Both the position numbers and the translations under genes were made by a program. The notes beneath the pieces were generated by a model. The model saw nothing but the letters and a program-made list of their open reading frames with translations, made no database searches and was not told the origin of the DNA. A DNA stretch of 49,419 bases, from the NCBI GenBank assembly GCA_964403795.1, contig CAYOHP010000002.1, forward strand, positions 1-49,419. Direction: 5' to 3'. Shown here piece by piece: positions 9,100 through 17,123 of the stretch; positions within the stretch are counted from its first letter, which is position 1, and the number at the start of each line of letters is the position of its first letter. Origin of the DNA: CAYOHP01 sp964403795 [NCBI: uncultured bacterium] (GTDB lineage: Bacteria > Muiribacteriota > UBA6191 > CAZXTJ01).

Positions 9100-10619
9100 C
9101 CACACCGGCTGGCCCCCTGGCATCGACGCCCAGCCGCACCGAGGCTCTCGCCTGCGACGTGGTGGTGGTGGGTTCGGGGGCCGGCGGCGCGGTGGCCGCG
9201 GCCCGGCTCGCGGAGGCCGGCCTGGACGTGGTGGTGCTCGAGGAAGGCGACCAGGTCGAGACCGCGGAGATGGTCGGGGACCCGCTGGCGGCCTTCCGTC
9301 GCATGTATCGGGGGCGAGGACTGACGGCCACCGTGGGCATCCCCCGGATCCCGCTCCCCCTCGGGCGCACCCTGGGAGGCACCACGGTGGTGAACTCCGG
9401 CACCTGCTTCCGGGCCCCGGGCTTCGTGCTCGATACCTGGGCCCGGGAGTTCGGGCTCCGGGGCCTGGGGGAAGGCGGCCTCGATCCCTGGTACCAGCGG
9501 GTCGAGGCGGACCTCTCGGTGGCCCCCGTGCCCGAGGAGCACCTCGGCGGGAACTCGCTCGTCTTCCGCAGGGGTGCCGAGCGCCTCGGCTACGCCGGCG
9601 GACCGATCCCCCGCAATGCCAAGGACTGCCGGGCCACCGGGGTCTGCGTCTTCGGCTGTCCGCGCGGGGCCAAGCAGTCGATGCAGGTGAGCTACCTGCC
9701 CCGGGCCCGGGACGCCGGCGCCCGTCTCCTGGTGCGGACCCGGGTCGACCGCCTGCTCCGGGAGGGCGACCGGGTGGCGGGCGTGGAGGGCACGGTGCTC
9801 GGTCGCGACGGCCGCCCCGAGGCCCACGGGTTCTCGGTCCGGGCCCGGACCACGGTCCTGGCGGCCGGCGCGGTGCACACGCCCCTGCTGCTGGCCGCCA
9901 GCGGGTTGGCCGACGCCCACACGGGACGACACCTCCGCATCCATCCCTCGGCCCGGGTGGTGGCCCTCTTCGACGAGGAGGTCGTGGGGCACCGGGGCGT
10001 CCCCCAGGGCTACCACGTGCGCCAGTTCGAGGCCGAGGGGATCTTCCTCCAGGGCATGTTCCTCCCGCCGGGCGTCGAGTCCCCCTCGGTCCCGGGGGTG
10101 GGAGGCGAGCTCGAATCGCGGATGGAGCGCTACCGCCACCTCGGGAGCTTCGGCTGCCTGGTCTCCGACTCCGGGGAGGGATCGGTGTCCCTGTTGCCGG
10201 GAGGCATGCCGCTCCTGCGCTACGACCTCTCGCCCCGGGACCATGCCAAGCTGCTCCGGGGAATCGGTCTGGTCGCCGAGACCTTCTTCGCGGCCGGCGC
10301 CCGCGAGGTCTACCTGCCGGTCCACGGACACCGGGTGCTCGAGGACCCGGACGGGATCCGCGGCCTCACCGACCGCCCGCCTCCCGCGTCGGCCCTCGAA
10401 CCCATGGCCTTCCATCCCATGGGGACCGCCAGGATGGGGAACGACCCCCGGGCCTCGGTCGTCGACGAACTCGGTCGCCACCACCGGCTCCGCGACCTCC
10501 TGGTGGTCGACGCCAGCCTGTTCCCCGGCTCGACCCACACCAACCCCCAGATGACGATCATGGCGATCGCCCTCCGGGCCTCGGAGGCCCTGGCGGAACG
10601 ACTGGGGCGGAAGGGCTGA
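9096..10619 (+). CDS. GMC-family FAD oxidoreductase (fatty alcohol/cholesterol oxidase-like)
   Basis: A 507-residue flavoprotein of the glucose-methanol-choline family. A Rossmann FAD-binding motif VVVGSGAGGAVAAARLAEAG lies near residue 20. The cysteine cluster CRATGVCVFGCPRGAKQS is typical of the fatty alcohol oxidase and cholesterol oxidase-like branch. The C-terminal block has FHPMGTARMG and STHTNPQMT, which contain the family's catalytic His/Asn region. No signal peptide is visible. The ATG at 9096 overlaps the stop of the upstream membrane protein, which appears to supply the N-terminal segment that is fused in plant-type alcohol oxidases. Likely reaction: oxidation of a primary or secondary alcohol; substrate and electron acceptor are unknown. 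Confidence 0.92.
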   Translation: MTTPAGPLASTPSRTEALACDVVVVGSGAGGAVAAARLAEAGLDVVVLEEGDQVETAEMVGDPLAAFRRMYRGRGLTATVGIPRIPLPLGRTLGGTTVVNSGTCFRAPGFVLDTWAREFGLRGLGEGGLDPWYQRVEADLSVAPVPEEHLGGNSLVFRRGAERLGYAGGPIPRNAKDCRATGVCVFGCPRGAKQSMQVSYLPRARDAGARLLVRTRVDRLLREGDRVAGVEGTVLGRDGRPEAHGFSVRARTTVLAAGAVHTPLLLAASGLADAHTGRHLRIHPSARVVALFDEEVVGHRGVPQGYHVRQFEAEGIFLQGMFLPPGVESPSVPGVGGELESRMERYRHLGSFGCLVSDSGEGSVSLLPGGMPLLRYDLSPRDHAKLLRGIGLVAETFFAAGAREVYLPVHGHRVLEDPDGIRGLTDRPPPASALEPMAFHPMGTARMGNDPRASVVDELGRHHRLRDLLVVDASLFPGSTHTNPQMTIMAIALRASEALAERLGRKG

Positions 10620-10661
10620 AGTACGGCTTGGGCGCCTTGGGGTCACCCGCCAGGCCTCGTG

Positions 10662-10667
10662 TACCCT
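10662..10667 (+). promoter_or_regulatory. candidate -10 element for the RING/FGE-fold gene
   Basis: TACCCT 16 nt before the TTG start at 10684, followed by a GGGAGGA ribosome binding site. Confidence 0.4.
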
Positions 10668-10683
10668 GGGTACGGGAGGACTC

Positions 10684-11838
10684 TTGAGCCTCGACTCCAC
10701 CTCGCCGAATGGACGCTGCGAAGTCTGTCGCGAGCTGCTCGCCGGCCGCAGCCTGGCGACCTGCGAGGTCTGCGGGACCGCCCACCACCAGGACTGCTGG
10801 GACTACGTCGGGAACTGCTCGACCTACGGCTGCGAGTCGACCCGGTTCGTCACCGACCAGGGCCGACACAAGGTCGGATCGCTGCGCCACGTGGTCCGCT
10901 CCCAGCTGAAGTCGGACGGCCTGGGGATCGATCGCCCCGGCAACGGCATGGCGGTGCTGGGTGTCGCCATCGCCCTGCTCGGCGCCGCCACCATGCGGAT
11001 CGTCTCGTTCTTCCGCGAACCGACGGACGCCGACCCCAACGCTTCGTTCCTGGGTAGCGAGGGGAGGTCGGGAGGTTCCGCCCCGAGGTCGGCCAGCGGC
11101 TGGCTCCCGGCCCCCGATCCGATCCTGGTCCCCAAGGGAACCAACCCGGACGGCTATCGGACCTTCGAGAACGCCCGGGACGGCTCGACCATGATCCTGA
11201 TCCCCGAGCATGGCGGGATCGGTCCCTTCCTCATCTCCCAGCACGAGGTCACCGCCGGCCAGTACTACCGCTTCGCCGGATCGGGGCTCTTCAAGGGGCG
11301 GGAACAGTCCCGAAACCCTAACCGCCCGGTGGTCCTGGTCCACTGGAAGCAGGCCCAGGAGTACTGCGCCTGGGTCGGGGGCCGCCTCCCCACCGAGGCC
11401 GAATGGGACCTGGCGGCCCGGGGTCCGAGCCGCCTGCCGTTCCCATGGGGACGTTCCGCATCGAGCCGGGGCGAATGGCCGGCCAACGTCGGCAAGATCT
11501 CCCATCTGCTGCAGCACGCCAACGGAGCCCAGTACGCCCTCCTGGCGGGGCGGCACTGGAACGACTATCTCGCCCCGGTCGGCAGCCATCCCCAGGGAGC
11601 CAGCCCTTACGGGGTGCTCGACATGGTGGGCAACGTCGACGAGTGGTGCGCCGACGACTGGGAAGGCGGCCAGGGCAGTCGGGTGACCCGGGGAGGCTCC
11701 TGGCTCCTCCCCGAGGAGAACGCCGGCAGCTCGTGGCGATCCCACTGGCACTGGGAAGGCATCCGGGGCGATCTCGGCTTCCGGGTCGCTCGCGATCCTC
11801 CCAGGGGGCTCCTCGACGTGGAACAGCCCGGGCGGTGA
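10684..11838 (+). CDS. membrane protein with prokaryotic RING zinc domain and inactive FGE-like domain
   Basis: A 384-residue protein. Residues 12-50 form a RING-like zinc cluster with CEVC, CEVCGTAHHQDCW and CSTYGC, as in the prokaryotic RING family. A single membrane helix follows (about 91-105). A Gly/Ser linker then leads to a formylglycine-generating-enzyme (sulfatase-modifying factor) fold: RPVVLVHWKQAQEYCAWVG, RLPTEAEWDLAAR, YGVLDMVGNVDEWCADDW, TRGGSW and LGFRVARD. In true FGEs copper-binding cysteines follow RGGSW; none is present here, so the domain is probably a binding module. The TTG start at 10684 has GGGAGGA upstream. It is coupled to the following protease gene by a GTGA overlap. 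Confidence 0.82.
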   Translation: MSLDSTSPNGRCEVCRELLAGRSLATCEVCGTAHHQDCWDYVGNCSTYGCESTRFVTDQGRHKVGSLRHVVRSQLKSDGLGIDRPGNGMAVLGVAIALLGAATMRIVSFFREPTDADPNASFLGSEGRSGGSAPRSASGWLPAPDPILVPKGTNPDGYRTFENARDGSTMILIPEHGGIGPFLISQHEVTAGQYYRFAGSGLFKGREQSRNPNRPVVLVHWKQAQEYCAWVGGRLPTEAEWDLAARGPSRLPFPWGRSASSRGEWPANVGKISHLLQHANGAQYALLAGRHWNDYLAPVGSHPQGASPYGVLDMVGNVDEWCADDWEGGQGSRVTRGGSWLLPEENAGSSWRSHWHWEGIRGDLGFRVARDPPRGLLDVEQPGR

Positions 11839-14800
11839 CCCAGCCAGCTTCCCGGGGTGACCCGCCTCCCCCTTCCCGCGCCTGTCGTCTCGCCTGGTAC
11901 CGCGGGCCGGTCCTCGCGGTCCTGATCGCGCTCCTGACCCTGCATCCCTGTGGGGCGGAGCCGGCGCCCCCAGGTCCCGCCCAGGCCGACAAGGGAGGGA
12001 AGACCGGGAAGGCCGACAAGGAGAAGGAGCGGCGCGAGGCCTACGACGGCATCCTGGAGGAAGGCACCTCGCACGAAGGCCTCCTCGAGCTGGTCGAGTC
12101 GGAGGGCACCTGGTACCTGAACCTCCGTCCCGAGGACCTCGAGCGCCCCCTGCTCCTGCTCCCCACCCTGGCCCGTGGCATCGCCGAGGCCCGTCTGGTC
12201 GGCGGGATCCAGCTGGACCGGGACGACTGGGTCCTCGAGTTCCGGCGGGCCCGGGATCGGGTCGAGCTGATCCGGCGTAACGTGCGGTTCCATGCACCTC
12301 CCGGCACGCCGGCCGCGACCGCGGTCTCGAACTCCTACGGCGACTCGCTGATGGCGAGCCTGGAGATCGCGGGGGAGAACGCGGACGGTCGGGTCCTGGT
12401 CGAGCTGGGCGAGGTGTTCCTGGAGGACCTGGTCGACCTGGAGACCCAGGTCGGCGAGGCGCTGGATGCCGACTGCGGCTTCGACGGCGAAAGGGCCCGG
12501 ATCGAGCGGGTGCAGGTCCACGCCGGGAACGTCGAACTCACGGCCAGCCTGTCCTTCGATTGCGAGCAGGCCACGATCACGCCGAGCGTCCCGGACGGCC
12601 GGCACCTCGGCCTCTGGGTCCACTACAGCCTGCTCGCACTCCCGGAACCCGACGGCTTCGAGCCGCGCCCGGCGGACGACAGGGTGGGACACTTCCTGAC
12701 GGCCTGGAGGGACCCGTCGCGATACGACGAGGACGGGGGAACGGTCCGGTGGGTGAATCGCTGGCACCTCGCCAAGGCCGATCCCGAGGCCGAGGCGTCG
12801 CCGGTGGAGCAACCGATCGTCTTCTACCTCGACCCCTCGATCCCCCACGAGTTCCGGACCTGGGTCCGGGAGGGCATCCTGGCCTGGAACCGCGCCTTCG
12901 AGGCGATCGGCCTCCTCGACGCCATCGAGGTGCGCGGCGTTCCCAAGGACGAGGAAGTGTGGGCCGAGGACAGCACCCGGTCGACCCTCCGCTGGATCGC
13001 CGAGGGACCCTTCACCGCCACCGGCCCCAGCCGGGCCGACCCGCGCTCGGGACGGATCCTCGACTCCGACATCCTGTTCAACGGGAGCGCCCTGATGGTC
13101 TTTAGGGAGCGGGCCCGCATGTTCGGGATCGAGGGAGGCCTTCCGGAGGAGCATTCCGGCCATCGCCGGGAGAGGCCGCGACGCCGGGACCGCCACCCTC
13201 CCTGCGAGGAGGCCCGCGGCCTCGCGGAGGACCTCGAACTCGCAGGCCTGTTCCGCTTCGTCGGACCCGGCTCGTCGAAGGCCGGAGCCGGGGAGGACGC
13301 CGGCGAGCCGGGGAAGGCCGCCGACGCCGACACGGCCGAACCGGAGGATCACAAGGCCGAGTACCGGGCCCTGGTCGCGGAGCTGCTCGGGCCGGCGGTG
13401 CGCAAGACCGTGATGCACGAGGTCGGACACGCCCTCGGCCTGCGGCACAACTTCGCGGCCAGCACTGCAGTGCCCTTCGAACGCCTGCACGACGTGGCAT
13501 TCACCTCCGAGCACGGGCTGACGGCCTCGATCATGGACTACGTCCCGATCAACGTGGCCGCCCCCGGCGAGACCCAGGGCGAGTACTTCAGCTCGACCCT
13601 GGGGCCCTACGACTACTGGGCGATCGAGTACGCCTACCGGGAGTTCCCGGACGACGGGGACGGGAGCGAGGGGGACGACGGGGAGGACGGGGACGAAGCC
13701 GAGGCGGACGGAGAGGAGGGGGACGACGGCGACGAGGACCCCGGGCCGGACGGAGCCGAGGCGGGCGCCGAGGAGGACTCCGACGACGAGGGGGAGGAAG
13801 AGGAGGCGGCCGGCGCGGACGGCCCAGGCGATGCGGGGGAAACACCCTCCCCGGGCGGCGAGGACCAGGGATCGGAGGCCGGCGGCGATGCCACCCCGGA
13901 AGCAGCCGAAGCCACCGCCTCGACCACGGCCCCTTCCCATGCCCCCTGGACACTCCCCCCGGAGCGGGCGGCCCTCCTCTCGGCGAAGCTCTCGGAGATC
14001 GCCAGCCGGGCCGCCGAGCCCGAACTCGTCTACGGCAGCGACGAGGACCGCAGCGAAGTCCACGAGCGGAACCTCGACCCGCGGACCCAGGCCTACGACC
14101 TCGGGGACGATCCGCTCCGCTTCGCGGAATCCCGTGCCCGGCTGCTCGACATGCTCTGGTCACGGATCGGGGAACGAGGGATCCGGAGCGGGGAATCCAG
14201 GTACCGGATCCGCCGGGCGATCCGCGTCATGCTGGCCCAGCTGGCGCGCTGCGCGGACATCGCCCTCCCCTACATCGGAGGCATGACGCACTCCCGCGAC
14301 CACAAGGGCGACCCCGGCGAACGCCCCGCCTTCGTCCCGCTACCGGCCGATCGGCAGCGCCAGGCGCTCGCCTTCCTGGTCCGCCGCTTCCTCGGGGATC
14401 CGGCCCACGGTCTGGTCGCCCCCGGTACGCTGGCGCGGGCCGCACCAGATCCCTGGAGCCACCCCGGCAGCGAAGGCTACGGAGAGCGGATCGACTTCCC
14501 CCTCCATCGCTCGCTGGCGGCGGTCCACCAGCGGATCCTGGCGCGCCTGCTCTCGCCCCGGGTTTTCTCACGCCTCCAGGACGCTCCGCTCCACCTGCCT
14601 CCCGGGGAAGCGGCCCTGGAGCCTGCCGAGCTCCTGGCCACCGTCACCGAGGCCATCTGGGGACGCCTCCGTCCCTACCTGGGTCCGCTCCTCCCCGGGA
14701 CGACCCCTGCACCGTCGGGCCCCACGTCCTCGCTGGGACGCATCGTCCAGCGGCTCCACTTCGAGGCGCTCTCTGCCCTGCTGGCGCAGACCCCGGACGA

Positions 14801-15035
14801 ATCCGAGGAGGAGGACGCCTCCGAGCCCGGGTACTCCGACGCCTCAGGGCTGGCCCGCGCCGAGCTGCGCCGGCTCGCCTCGGCGTGCCGGGGCTTCCTC
14901 GAGCGTCCACCCGGGGACGCCGCGGACCTGGAGCGGGCCCACTTCGCCGACCTCGCCCGGCGCATCGGCCAGACGCTGGACGCCGAGGTGCACACGACCC
15001 TGGAGCCGCCGGAGGAGCCCGACACCTCCGAGTGA
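11835..15035 (+). CDS. secreted zinc-dependent metalloprotease (DUF5117/DUF4953-like) with acidic insert
   Basis: A 1066-residue exported protein. The GTG start at 11835 overlaps the upstream stop and gives a signal peptide with hydrophobic core VLAVLIALLTLHPCG. Segments such as FYLDPSIPHEFRTWVREGI, ILAWNRAFEAIG and MHEVGHALGLRHNFAAST match the bacterial zinc-dependent protease group with DUF5117 and a gluzincin/MA-type catalytic core. HEVGH starts at residue 528 and the HExxHxxGxRH motif is complete; SIMDYVPIN follows. After the catalytic region there is a stretch of about 95 residues extremely rich in Asp/Glu (13641-13935), then a helical C-terminal domain with PYIGGMTHSRDH. The acidic stretch may bind calcium or act as a spacer. 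The substrate is unknown. Confidence 0.85.
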   Translation: MTQPASRGDPPPPSRACRLAWYRGPVLAVLIALLTLHPCGAEPAPPGPAQADKGGKTGKADKEKERREAYDGILEEGTSHEGLLELVESEGTWYLNLRPEDLERPLLLLPTLARGIAEARLVGGIQLDRDDWVLEFRRARDRVELIRRNVRFHAPPGTPAATAVSNSYGDSLMASLEIAGENADGRVLVELGEVFLEDLVDLETQVGEALDADCGFDGERARIERVQVHAGNVELTASLSFDCEQATITPSVPDGRHLGLWVHYSLLALPEPDGFEPRPADDRVGHFLTAWRDPSRYDEDGGTVRWVNRWHLAKADPEAEASPVEQPIVFYLDPSIPHEFRTWVREGILAWNRAFEAIGLLDAIEVRGVPKDEEVWAEDSTRSTLRWIAEGPFTATGPSRADPRSGRILDSDILFNGSALMVFRERARMFGIEGGLPEEHSGHRRERPRRRDRHPPCEEARGLAEDLELAGLFRFVGPGSSKAGAGEDAGEPGKAADADTAEPEDHKAEYRALVAELLGPAVRKTVMHEVGHALGLRHNFAASTAVPFERLHDVAFTSEHGLTASIMDYVPINVAAPGETQGEYFSSTLGPYDYWAIEYAYREFPDDGDGSEGDDGEDGDEAEADGEEGDDGDEDPGPDGAEAGAEEDSDDEGEEEEAAGADGPGDAGETPSPGGEDQGSEAGGDATPEAAEATASTTAPSHAPWTLPPERAALLSAKLSEIASRAAEPELVYGSDEDRSEVHERNLDPRTQAYDLGDDPLRFAESRARLLDMLWSRIGERGIRSGESRYRIRRAIRVMLAQLARCADIALPYIGGMTHSRDHKGDPGERPAFVPLPADRQRQALAFLVRRFLGDPAHGLVAPGTLARAAPDPWSHPGSEGYGERIDFPLHRSLAAVHQRILARLLSPRVFSRLQDAPLHLPPGEAALEPAELLATVTEAIWGRLRPYLGPLLPGTTPAPSGPTSSLGRIVQRLHFEALSALLAQTPDESEEEDASEPGYSDASGLARAELRRLASACRGFLERPPGDAADLERAHFADLARRIGQTLDAEVHTTLEPPEEPDTSE
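13641..13935 (+). repeat. acidic low-complexity insert in the metalloprotease gene
   Basis: Consecutive GAC, GAG, GGG and GCC codons encode an Asp/Glu/Gly/Ala-rich segment such as DDGDGSEGDDGEDGDEAE. It lies between the catalytic core and the C-terminal domain of the metalloprotease. Confidence 0.8.
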
Positions 15036-15070
15036 GAGGCAGCAGCGGGTGCCGCCTCGCCCGGACCCGG

Positions 15071-15089
15071 CCCGGAGGGAACCTCCGGG
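15071..15089. terminator. hairpin between convergent genes
   Basis: A perfect 8-bp stem, CCCGGAGG / CCTCCGGG, with a GAA loop lies between the metalloprotease stop (15035) and the end of the convergent AIM24 gene (15099). There is no U tract, but the position suits a bidirectional terminator. Confidence 0.5.
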
Positions 15090-15098
15090 GAGTCTCCG

Positions 15099-15770
15099 TC
15101 AGTCCCGCTTCTTGACCGGCCGGAAGGGGAAGACCCAGTCCGCGAACGAGACCGGCGAGCGGGACTGCACCCACACCCGTCCGTTGCCCTGGAACTTCAG
15201 CAGCAGCTGGTCCCCGAACAGGAAGCTGCGGATCTTCTTGGCCTTGGTGACCGAGTAGTTCAGGGTCGCGTCCCACGCCACCGCGTAGCCGTTGTCCACG
15301 ATGTACTCGCCGTCCACCGCGACCTCCTGGAGGTCGCCGTACCCGGTGAAGAACATCGGCCCGCTGCCGGTGGCCCGGAGCACGAACATCCCCTCGCTGA
15401 AGAGCCCCTTCAACCCCTGGAACTTGCTCTCGATCTTCACATCCGGGGTCGACGCCATGTAGGCGCCCTTCTCCAGCAGCAGTTCCTGCCCCGCCATCTC
15501 GATCATGCCGATCTCGCCGGGCTGGGCCGAGACGAAGGCGACCTTCGCCCCTTCGGCCCGGTTGGTGCGGAAGCTGTTCTGGAAGAAGCTCTCCCCGGTC
15601 AGCAGCTTGCGGGACAGCCCCCCCATCACCCCGCCCTTGGCCGCGGTGGTGGTCTCGATGGCGGCGTCCATCCAGGCCATGGCGCCGGACTCGGCCACGA
15701 ACTCCTCGCCCGGGAAGAGGGTCACCTCGAGAACCGGGTACGAACCCTGGGCCACGATCTCGTGCTTCAT
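15099..15770 (-). CDS. AIM24 family protein, third of three
   Basis: A 223-residue AIM24-family (TRAP-like beta fold) protein. Recognisable segments are VTLFPGEEFVAESGAMAWMD, GGLSRKLLTGESFFQNSF, the VKIESKFQGLKGLFSEGMFVL block, the VDNGYAVAWD block and FLFGDQLLLKFQGNGRVWVQS. It is the last of three homologous genes downstream of an M48 protease. It starts 4 nt after the second copy, so all three are probably one transcript. Eukaryotic AIM24 acts in mitochondrial inner membrane organisation; bacterial functions are not established. No signal peptide or membrane helix is visible. Three paralogs could form a hetero-oligomer. Confidence 0.88.
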   Translation of the reverse strand: MKHEIVAQGSYPVLEVTLFPGEEFVAESGAMAWMDAAIETTTAAKGGVMGGLSRKLLTGESFFQNSFRTNRAEGAKVAFVSAQPGEIGMIEMAGQELLLEKGAYMASTPDVKIESKFQGLKGLFSEGMFVLRATGSGPMFFTGYGDLQEVAVDGEYIVDNGYAVAWDATLNYSVTKAKKIRSFLFGDQLLLKFQGNGRVWVQSRSPVSFADWVFPFRPVKKRD

Positions 15771-15774
15771 GGCT

Positions 15775-16467
15775 TCAGCCTCTCGCCGGGAGCTGGGGCC
15801 CCAGGACGGAGCCGAACTCGCTCGGATTGTGGGACTGGACGAGGATCTTCCCCGTGCCGGTGAACTTGACCACGACGCCTTCCCCGCTCAGGAACGACTG
15901 CCACCAGGAGGATCCCGCCTTGGTGATCTCGTACTTGAACGTGCTGGGGAAGGCCACGACCTGGCCGGAGTCGACGATCAGGCTCCCGGGGACCTCGATC
16001 TCCCGGATCGACCCGAAGGCGTTGACCACCACCGGGCCGCGTCCGCTGACCTCGAGGAAGAACAGGCTCTCGCCGCTCATGAACCCGCTGACGCCCTGGA
16101 ACTTGGTCTCCAGCGAGATGTCGGGCCCGCAAGCCATGTAGGAGCCCCCCGTGCACATCCACGAGGTGGACCCGTCGAGCTCCAGCACATGGCACTCGCC
16201 CACCAGGGTCGGGGCCAGGTAGACCTCGCCCATCGAGGCCCCGGTGTTCGTGTAGGTCGACATGAAGAAGGAGTCTCCCCCGACCAGTCGTTTCAAACCT
16301 CCCAGCAGTCCGCCCGAGCCCTTCGGTCTGGCGGTCACATCGGACTCGATGGAAGCCGACATCCGGATCATCTTGCCGGCCTCGCTCGAGAACGTCTCCC
16401 CGGGAGCCAGCTCGACCTTCACGTGCTGGAACGCACCTTCACCGACCGTGTGGCATCGCATCGTCAT
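15775..16467 (-). CDS. AIM24 family protein, second of three
   Basis: A 230-residue paralog of its neighbours. It has PGETFSSEAGKMIRMSASIE, a Gly-rich loop GSGGLLGGLKRLVGGDSFFM, SYMACGPDISLETKFQGVSG, SLIVDSGQVVAF and GEGVVVKFTGTGKILVQSHN. The start is ATG at 16467, overlapping the stop of the preceding AIM24 gene (ATGA); a second in-frame ATG two codons later (16461) is also possible. Compared with the other two copies it replaces the ESGAMAWM-type turn by EAGKMIRM, so the paralogs have diverged in the same loop. Function is unassigned. Confidence 0.88.
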   Translation of the reverse strand: MTMRCHTVGEGAFQHVKVELAPGETFSSEAGKMIRMSASIESDVTARPKGSGGLLGGLKRLVGGDSFFMSTYTNTGASMGEVYLAPTLVGECHVLELDGSTSWMCTGGSYMACGPDISLETKFQGVSGFMSGESLFFLEVSGRGPVVVNAFGSIREIEVPGSLIVDSGQVVAFPSTFKYEITKAGSSWWQSFLSGEGVVVKFTGTGKILVQSHNPSEFGSVLGPQLPARG

Positions 16468-17123
16468 CCCCTGCAGTATCCGGAGAGCCAGCCGGCCAGC
16501 GAGCCCATGCTCCGGGTCTGGACCAGCACCTTGCCCCGCCCCTTGAACCGCATGACCAGGCCTTCCCCCGAGAACATCGTGGTGAAGAGGCTGCCCATGC
16601 CCGTGACCGTCCACTCGAGCTGGGGTTCCCAGCCGACCAGGTGGCCGGTGTCGATGACCAGTTCGCCTTCCACCTCGCGCTCGAGGATCGTCCCGTAGGC
16701 GTTCAGCCACAGGTCGCCCGAGCCGCCCACCTCGAGGAAGAACAGGCCTTCCCCCGAGAACAGGCCGCGCAGCCCGCCGAACTTGGTCCCCAGGGTGATC
16801 CCCGGGGTGCAGGCGAGGAACGAACCCGGCTGGAGCAGGTACGGGGTCCCCGAGAGCTTCTTGTGGACCACCTGTCCCACCAGGGAAGGAGAGATCGAGA
16901 GGGTGGCGGGTTTGGTCGCCTTGTACTCGCCCACGAACAGCGACTCGCCGGCCACCACCTTGCGGGCCAGGGCCGGAAGGAAGCCCCCCATCATCTGACT
17001 CGTGACCTCGAGATCGGCCGACATCCAGGACATGGCCCCCGATTCGACGAGCAGGCTCTCGCCCGCCGCCAACTCGAAATCCACATGCCCGAAGTCGGGA
17101 TTGCCGCGGATCTCCGCTTTCAC
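16464..17123 (-). CDS. AIM24 family protein, first of three
   Basis: A 219-residue protein with LAAGESLLVESGAMSWMSA, a hydrophobic Gly-rich loop MMGGFLPALARKVVAGESLF, FLACTPGITLGTKFGGLRG, LVIDTGHLVGWE and FSGEGLVMRFKGRGKVLVQT. The GTG start at 17123 overlaps the stop of the upstream M48 protease (GTGA), and its own stop overlaps the next AIM24 start. An upstream in-frame ATG at 17180 would force a long overlap with the protease and is rejected. The coupling to a membrane-anchored protease is the main clue to function: the AIM24 proteins may be its substrates, scaffolds or regulators. Confidence 0.88.
   Translation of the reverse strand: MKAEIRGNPDFGHVDFELAAGESLLVESGAMSWMSADLEVTSQMMGGFLPALARKVVAGESLFVGEYKATKPATLSISPSLVGQVVHKKLSGTPYLLQPGSFLACTPGITLGTKFGGLRGLFSGEGLFFLEVGGSGDLWLNAYGTILEREVEGELVIDTGHLVGWEPQLEWTVTGMGSLFTTMFSGEGLVMRFKGRGKVLVQTRSMGSLAGWLSGYCRG

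Noticed and set aside
10684-11838. Active formylglycine-generating enzyme
   Set aside because: The cysteines required after RGGSW are absent and no sulfatase is nearby.
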